64,000 nt of DNA from Aulostomus chinensis (lineage: Eukaryota; Chordata; Actinopteri; Syngnathiformes; Aulostomidae), in the NCBI GenBank assembly GCA_037954235.1, contig JBBMOA010000018.1, forward strand, positions 7,004,501 through 7,068,500, read 5' to 3'. Under the pieces are notes generated by a model. It was not told where the DNA came from. It saw only the letters and a list, made by a program, of their open reading frames with translations, and ran no database searches. Both the position numbers and the translations under genes were made by a program. How positions within the stretch are numbered: position 1 is the first letter of the stretch; each line of letters begins with the position of its first letter. Shown here one piece after another: positions 61,299-64,000 of this stretch.

Positions 61299-63710
61299 AC
61301 AACACTGGACTGGTCCTGTCTGCAGCACTGACGTCTCTAAAACCACTCAGCCGTTCAATCAGCCCGTCAGTCCTCCTTTAATCATAGATGATTTTCCTGT
61401 CAGTCTCTCCATCCTCAGCCTCCCTTCACCGTCTCACTTGACTTAAAATGGAAACCCAAATGTGCTTTTGCTGATTGCTGGAACCTTATTCCAAGAGTCA
61501 GGAGTGAAAGGAACTCTTTTCTTTTTAAATTCCTAGGGTTCTTTTACTGGTGTTTTACTGTTGTGAGATCATCATTGTTGCTGGGGATTTCTCTGCAGCA
61601 GCTCTTGGTGTGATGGAGCCTGAACTGACTTAAACACTCCCCAGTTATCCCTCTACACATGAACACACCACGATGAGGTCACATCTAACACAGCGTTGCA
61701 GTGTTGACGACTGATCACTACTGGTTGTTGGTGTGTAAACTGTTCTGCTGTCCCCCATTCTCGCGAGAGTAATGTCCTACTCATACAGACGGGAGGAAGC
61801 AGCTGTCTTCCTCCCGTCTCAACTGTAGACATTGTTTCTCACACTCAGCATACATCAGCCTGTCTACGCTTTTTTTACATCTCAGTTCCTCAGGTCTGCT
61901 TTTTTAATGCAAATCCACTCGAGTCCTCCCGTGAGATTTGCGTACATCTTCAGTTAATGTTGACGTACTGTATGTCAATATTTCTTTGATATTGGCTTTG
62001 TCTTAAATCTGATGTCTGGGACCAGTCATCCTGCAGAATTGCACTGGGACACTGTTGTTTCCTGTGGCATTTTTAATACGTTGATGAGCCACTATTCCCT
62101 GGCAGTGACTGTAATAGAACCGCAGAGTGCTGCGAAGCTGTGAACTTGATTTTGGCGCACACACACGCTCTGGAGCTGCACGACGGAAATGCAGCCGAAG
62201 AGTCTGCGAGCAGGATGTTAATCAATAGAGAGGATGAACAGTGATGGGTTTTTTTTTTCTTCTATACTACTGGAAAGCAACGATTCTCTTCCATCTCCAT
62301 AAAGATGATGCTGGGCAGACAGAAGCGTTTGCAGTGCACTCTTCATCAGACTGCTTGTTATTCTCTTCATGTTCCTGTCAAGTTGTAAAACTGCATCACC
62401 CCTTAGAATATTATTCACACACATACACACATTTACTCTATCAAATGCAGCAGTTTATACTTAGAAAAATCCTCTCACTGAGCAGGTCCTAATTCAAGTG
62501 AAAAGATGAATAATTCAAAGGGGAATTTCAGAGAAACCTTTTGCATTGGCGAAGTGTTTCACAAATGTGTTTTAGCATTTATAACATAAGCGCGAGTGGA
62601 TGCTGTGAAAGGGATTGGGATTAGCCTGAAGTTTTTTTGCCAACCTAATCTGGAAATCCTCCGTCGGGCTACCTGAAGCATGACGATCCTTCATACGAGG
62701 GGTGACATATTTGGACTACTGCCGCTTCTATTAGGTGTGCGTTGTGATCAAGAGGTGAAGACTGTGCCATTGAATCTTTTACTCTGCGTATCTTTTCAAA
62801 TGTCTGTAAAGGTGTGACAGTCCTTGATCGCCTGACGTGCAGTCGAGCAAGACGAGACTTTCTTGAATCATTTATGCTCTGTAAAACATTCTCCCACTGA
62901 TGCAATCGTTCTGTTTCTGGCCGCTCGTCCTCTTCTCTTTGTTGTTTGTCATGCAAGGCTGTTGTACATATTATAAACATTTGTTGAAATGAAGAAACAC
63001 AAGTTGACATTTCCTTTTTAATTTCATTTTAAGCTTATTTAACATTTTTTACACAAATTTTTAAAAATTGTTTTGCTTGCATTTTTTAAAATTTCAGTTT
63101 AGAATCTGTAGTAAGCACGTGTTGCTTCATTCATGTGAATACAGTAAATAGATTTAACTGTTTTTTTGTTTTTTGAGGGGGATCATTGTAGATGTTATCA
63201 GTTCATTTTATACATCTTTTTTTTTTTTTTGCTATCTCTAAAACATGTACATGGTAAACCTGTGGTTATATTGAGCTTGAATGCTGTGTTTTAAAATTAA
63301 AAAAAAAAAATCCTTAACTGTGATTCCCCAGCGTGTTGGATTTCTTGGCGATGGTGATGCATTAACATTTAAACAGGAGCAGCAGCCGGATCCTGACCGG
63401 CAACAGACACTAGGTAGCAGCACAACATCACTTCCTGCTGCCTGCTTTGTAGTTCCTGCGTCCACGGGTGAAGAACCTGGCCTGGTTTTCTTGTTGAACC
63501 AGAACTTGGCTTTATTGTGGCCACTCGTGTGAACCCTTTGTCTCTCTTTCTCGCAACACAATTTCTGTGTGGTGACGCTTGTCGTCACCGTGCAGGTCCA
63601 CAATTATGACGTTATTTTCCATAACTAAGCAGATAAAGTGACGCATTGATATTGATGAAATTCTTCCGAGTATTTTGTACACCCGTACCGCACCAATAAT
63701 AAAGTGGGAC
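61299..63710 (+). other. ttyh3: Probable TTYH3 3' UTR
   Basis: No further exon or gene was recognised. An AATAAA at 63698-63703 could end the transcript; an earlier end near 63290-63310 (ATTAAA followed by A11 at 63295-63310) is also possible. It contains a perfect 13-bp hairpin (61787-61819) and a TCTCGCGAGA palindrome (61759-61768). Confidence 0.5.
61787..61819 (+). repeat. Perfect 13-bp hairpin in the TTYH3 3' UTR
   Basis: AGACGGGAGGAAG (61787-61799) pairs fully with CTTCCTCCCGTCT (61807-61819) around a 7-nt loop. Stability should be high (eight G-C pairs). It lies about 490 bases past the TTYH3 stop. Confidence 0.85.
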
Positions 63711-64000
63711 ATTATAAGCTTCGTAAAAGTTCAATTGAAGTGTCTTTAAATGCTCTGAGGATTTCATTTCCTTCGCCAGCAGCGTTTGTGTGAGACGAGG
63801 CTCTAATGGTGGATTTATGTCTGAGTGCAGCCGCAGCAGGTTTGAGTGACGGAGGATTGTGTGTCTGACCTCTCCAAATTGACGGCAGGCGAGAGGTCAG
63901 GGTCCTGGCGGGGTCTTCCTTCTGTTTTTTTTTTTTTTTTTTTTTTCCCAAGCTTCTCTCACACTGCCAACCAGCTGCTGTGGCTGCAAACACTCATGAG
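63711..64000. other. Non-coding window edge with a T22 run
   Basis: No gene recognised. It contains an uninterrupted T run at 63925-63946. A minus-strand open frame through it (translating to a Lys run) is not credible as a gene. Confidence 0.6.

Noticed and set aside
63712..63993. 93-codon minus-strand frame
   Set aside because: Runs through a T22 tract (poly-Lys) and has no family resemblance.

Overview
The window looks like nuclear DNA of a bony fish, probably a percomorph teleost. Reasons: four intron-rich genes whose spliced products align end to end with vertebrate proteins I know well, long AT-rich introns, a tRNA-derived SINE and a LINE relic of types common in teleosts, many microsatellites, and a promoter cluster of GCTAACGTTAGC-like palindromes often seen near teleost start sites. 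No prokaryotic, viral or organellar gene was recognised.

Layout. 1-21777 has no coding exon I can support. It holds a decayed LINE (about 3558-4455, minus), a SINE with a perfect 12-bp target-site duplication (16230-16631), short tandem duplications and a CTCF-like motif near 19878. Then come four genes in alternating orientation: MRM2 (minus, 21778-25209, 2 coding exons, 236 aa), NUDT1/MTH1 (plus, 26173-29781, 3 coding exons, 156 aa), SNX8 (minus, 32150-39386, 13 coding exons, 524 aa) and TTYH3 (plus, 40929-61298, 14 coding exons, 524 aa). Every splice junction was read from the sequence and keeps frame; all four CDSs are complete from ATG to stop. MRM2/NUDT1 and SNX8/TTYH3 are head-to-head pairs with short promoter intervals; NUDT1 and SNX8 are tail-to-tail. 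61299 to about 63710 is the likely TTYH3 3' UTR.

The genes do not form one pathway. MRM2 methylates mitochondrial 16S-type rRNA, NUDT1 removes oxidised purine nucleotides, SNX8 is a PX-BAR endosomal sorting protein and TTYH3 is a five-pass tweety-family membrane protein. Their neighbourhood resembles human 7p22 (MRM2-NUDT1-SNX8 in that order, TTYH3 nearby), so this is a conserved syntenic block, compacted between SNX8 and TTYH3.

Most interesting items: (1) a 1.5-kb terminal-inverted-repeat element inside the MRM2 intron, with an 8-bp hairpin with a TAC loop near each end, and a second partial copy in a TTYH3 intron whose hairpin carries a compensatory base-pair change; (2) a 140-nt near-perfect hairpin between NUDT1 and SNX8 that pairs best as a minus-strand transcript; (3) an EH-like N-terminal region in this fish SNX8 that human SNX8, as I remember it, lacks; (4) a GC-AG intron in SNX8; (5) a frame-compatible alternative last exon in TTYH3 that would remove its PPxY motif.
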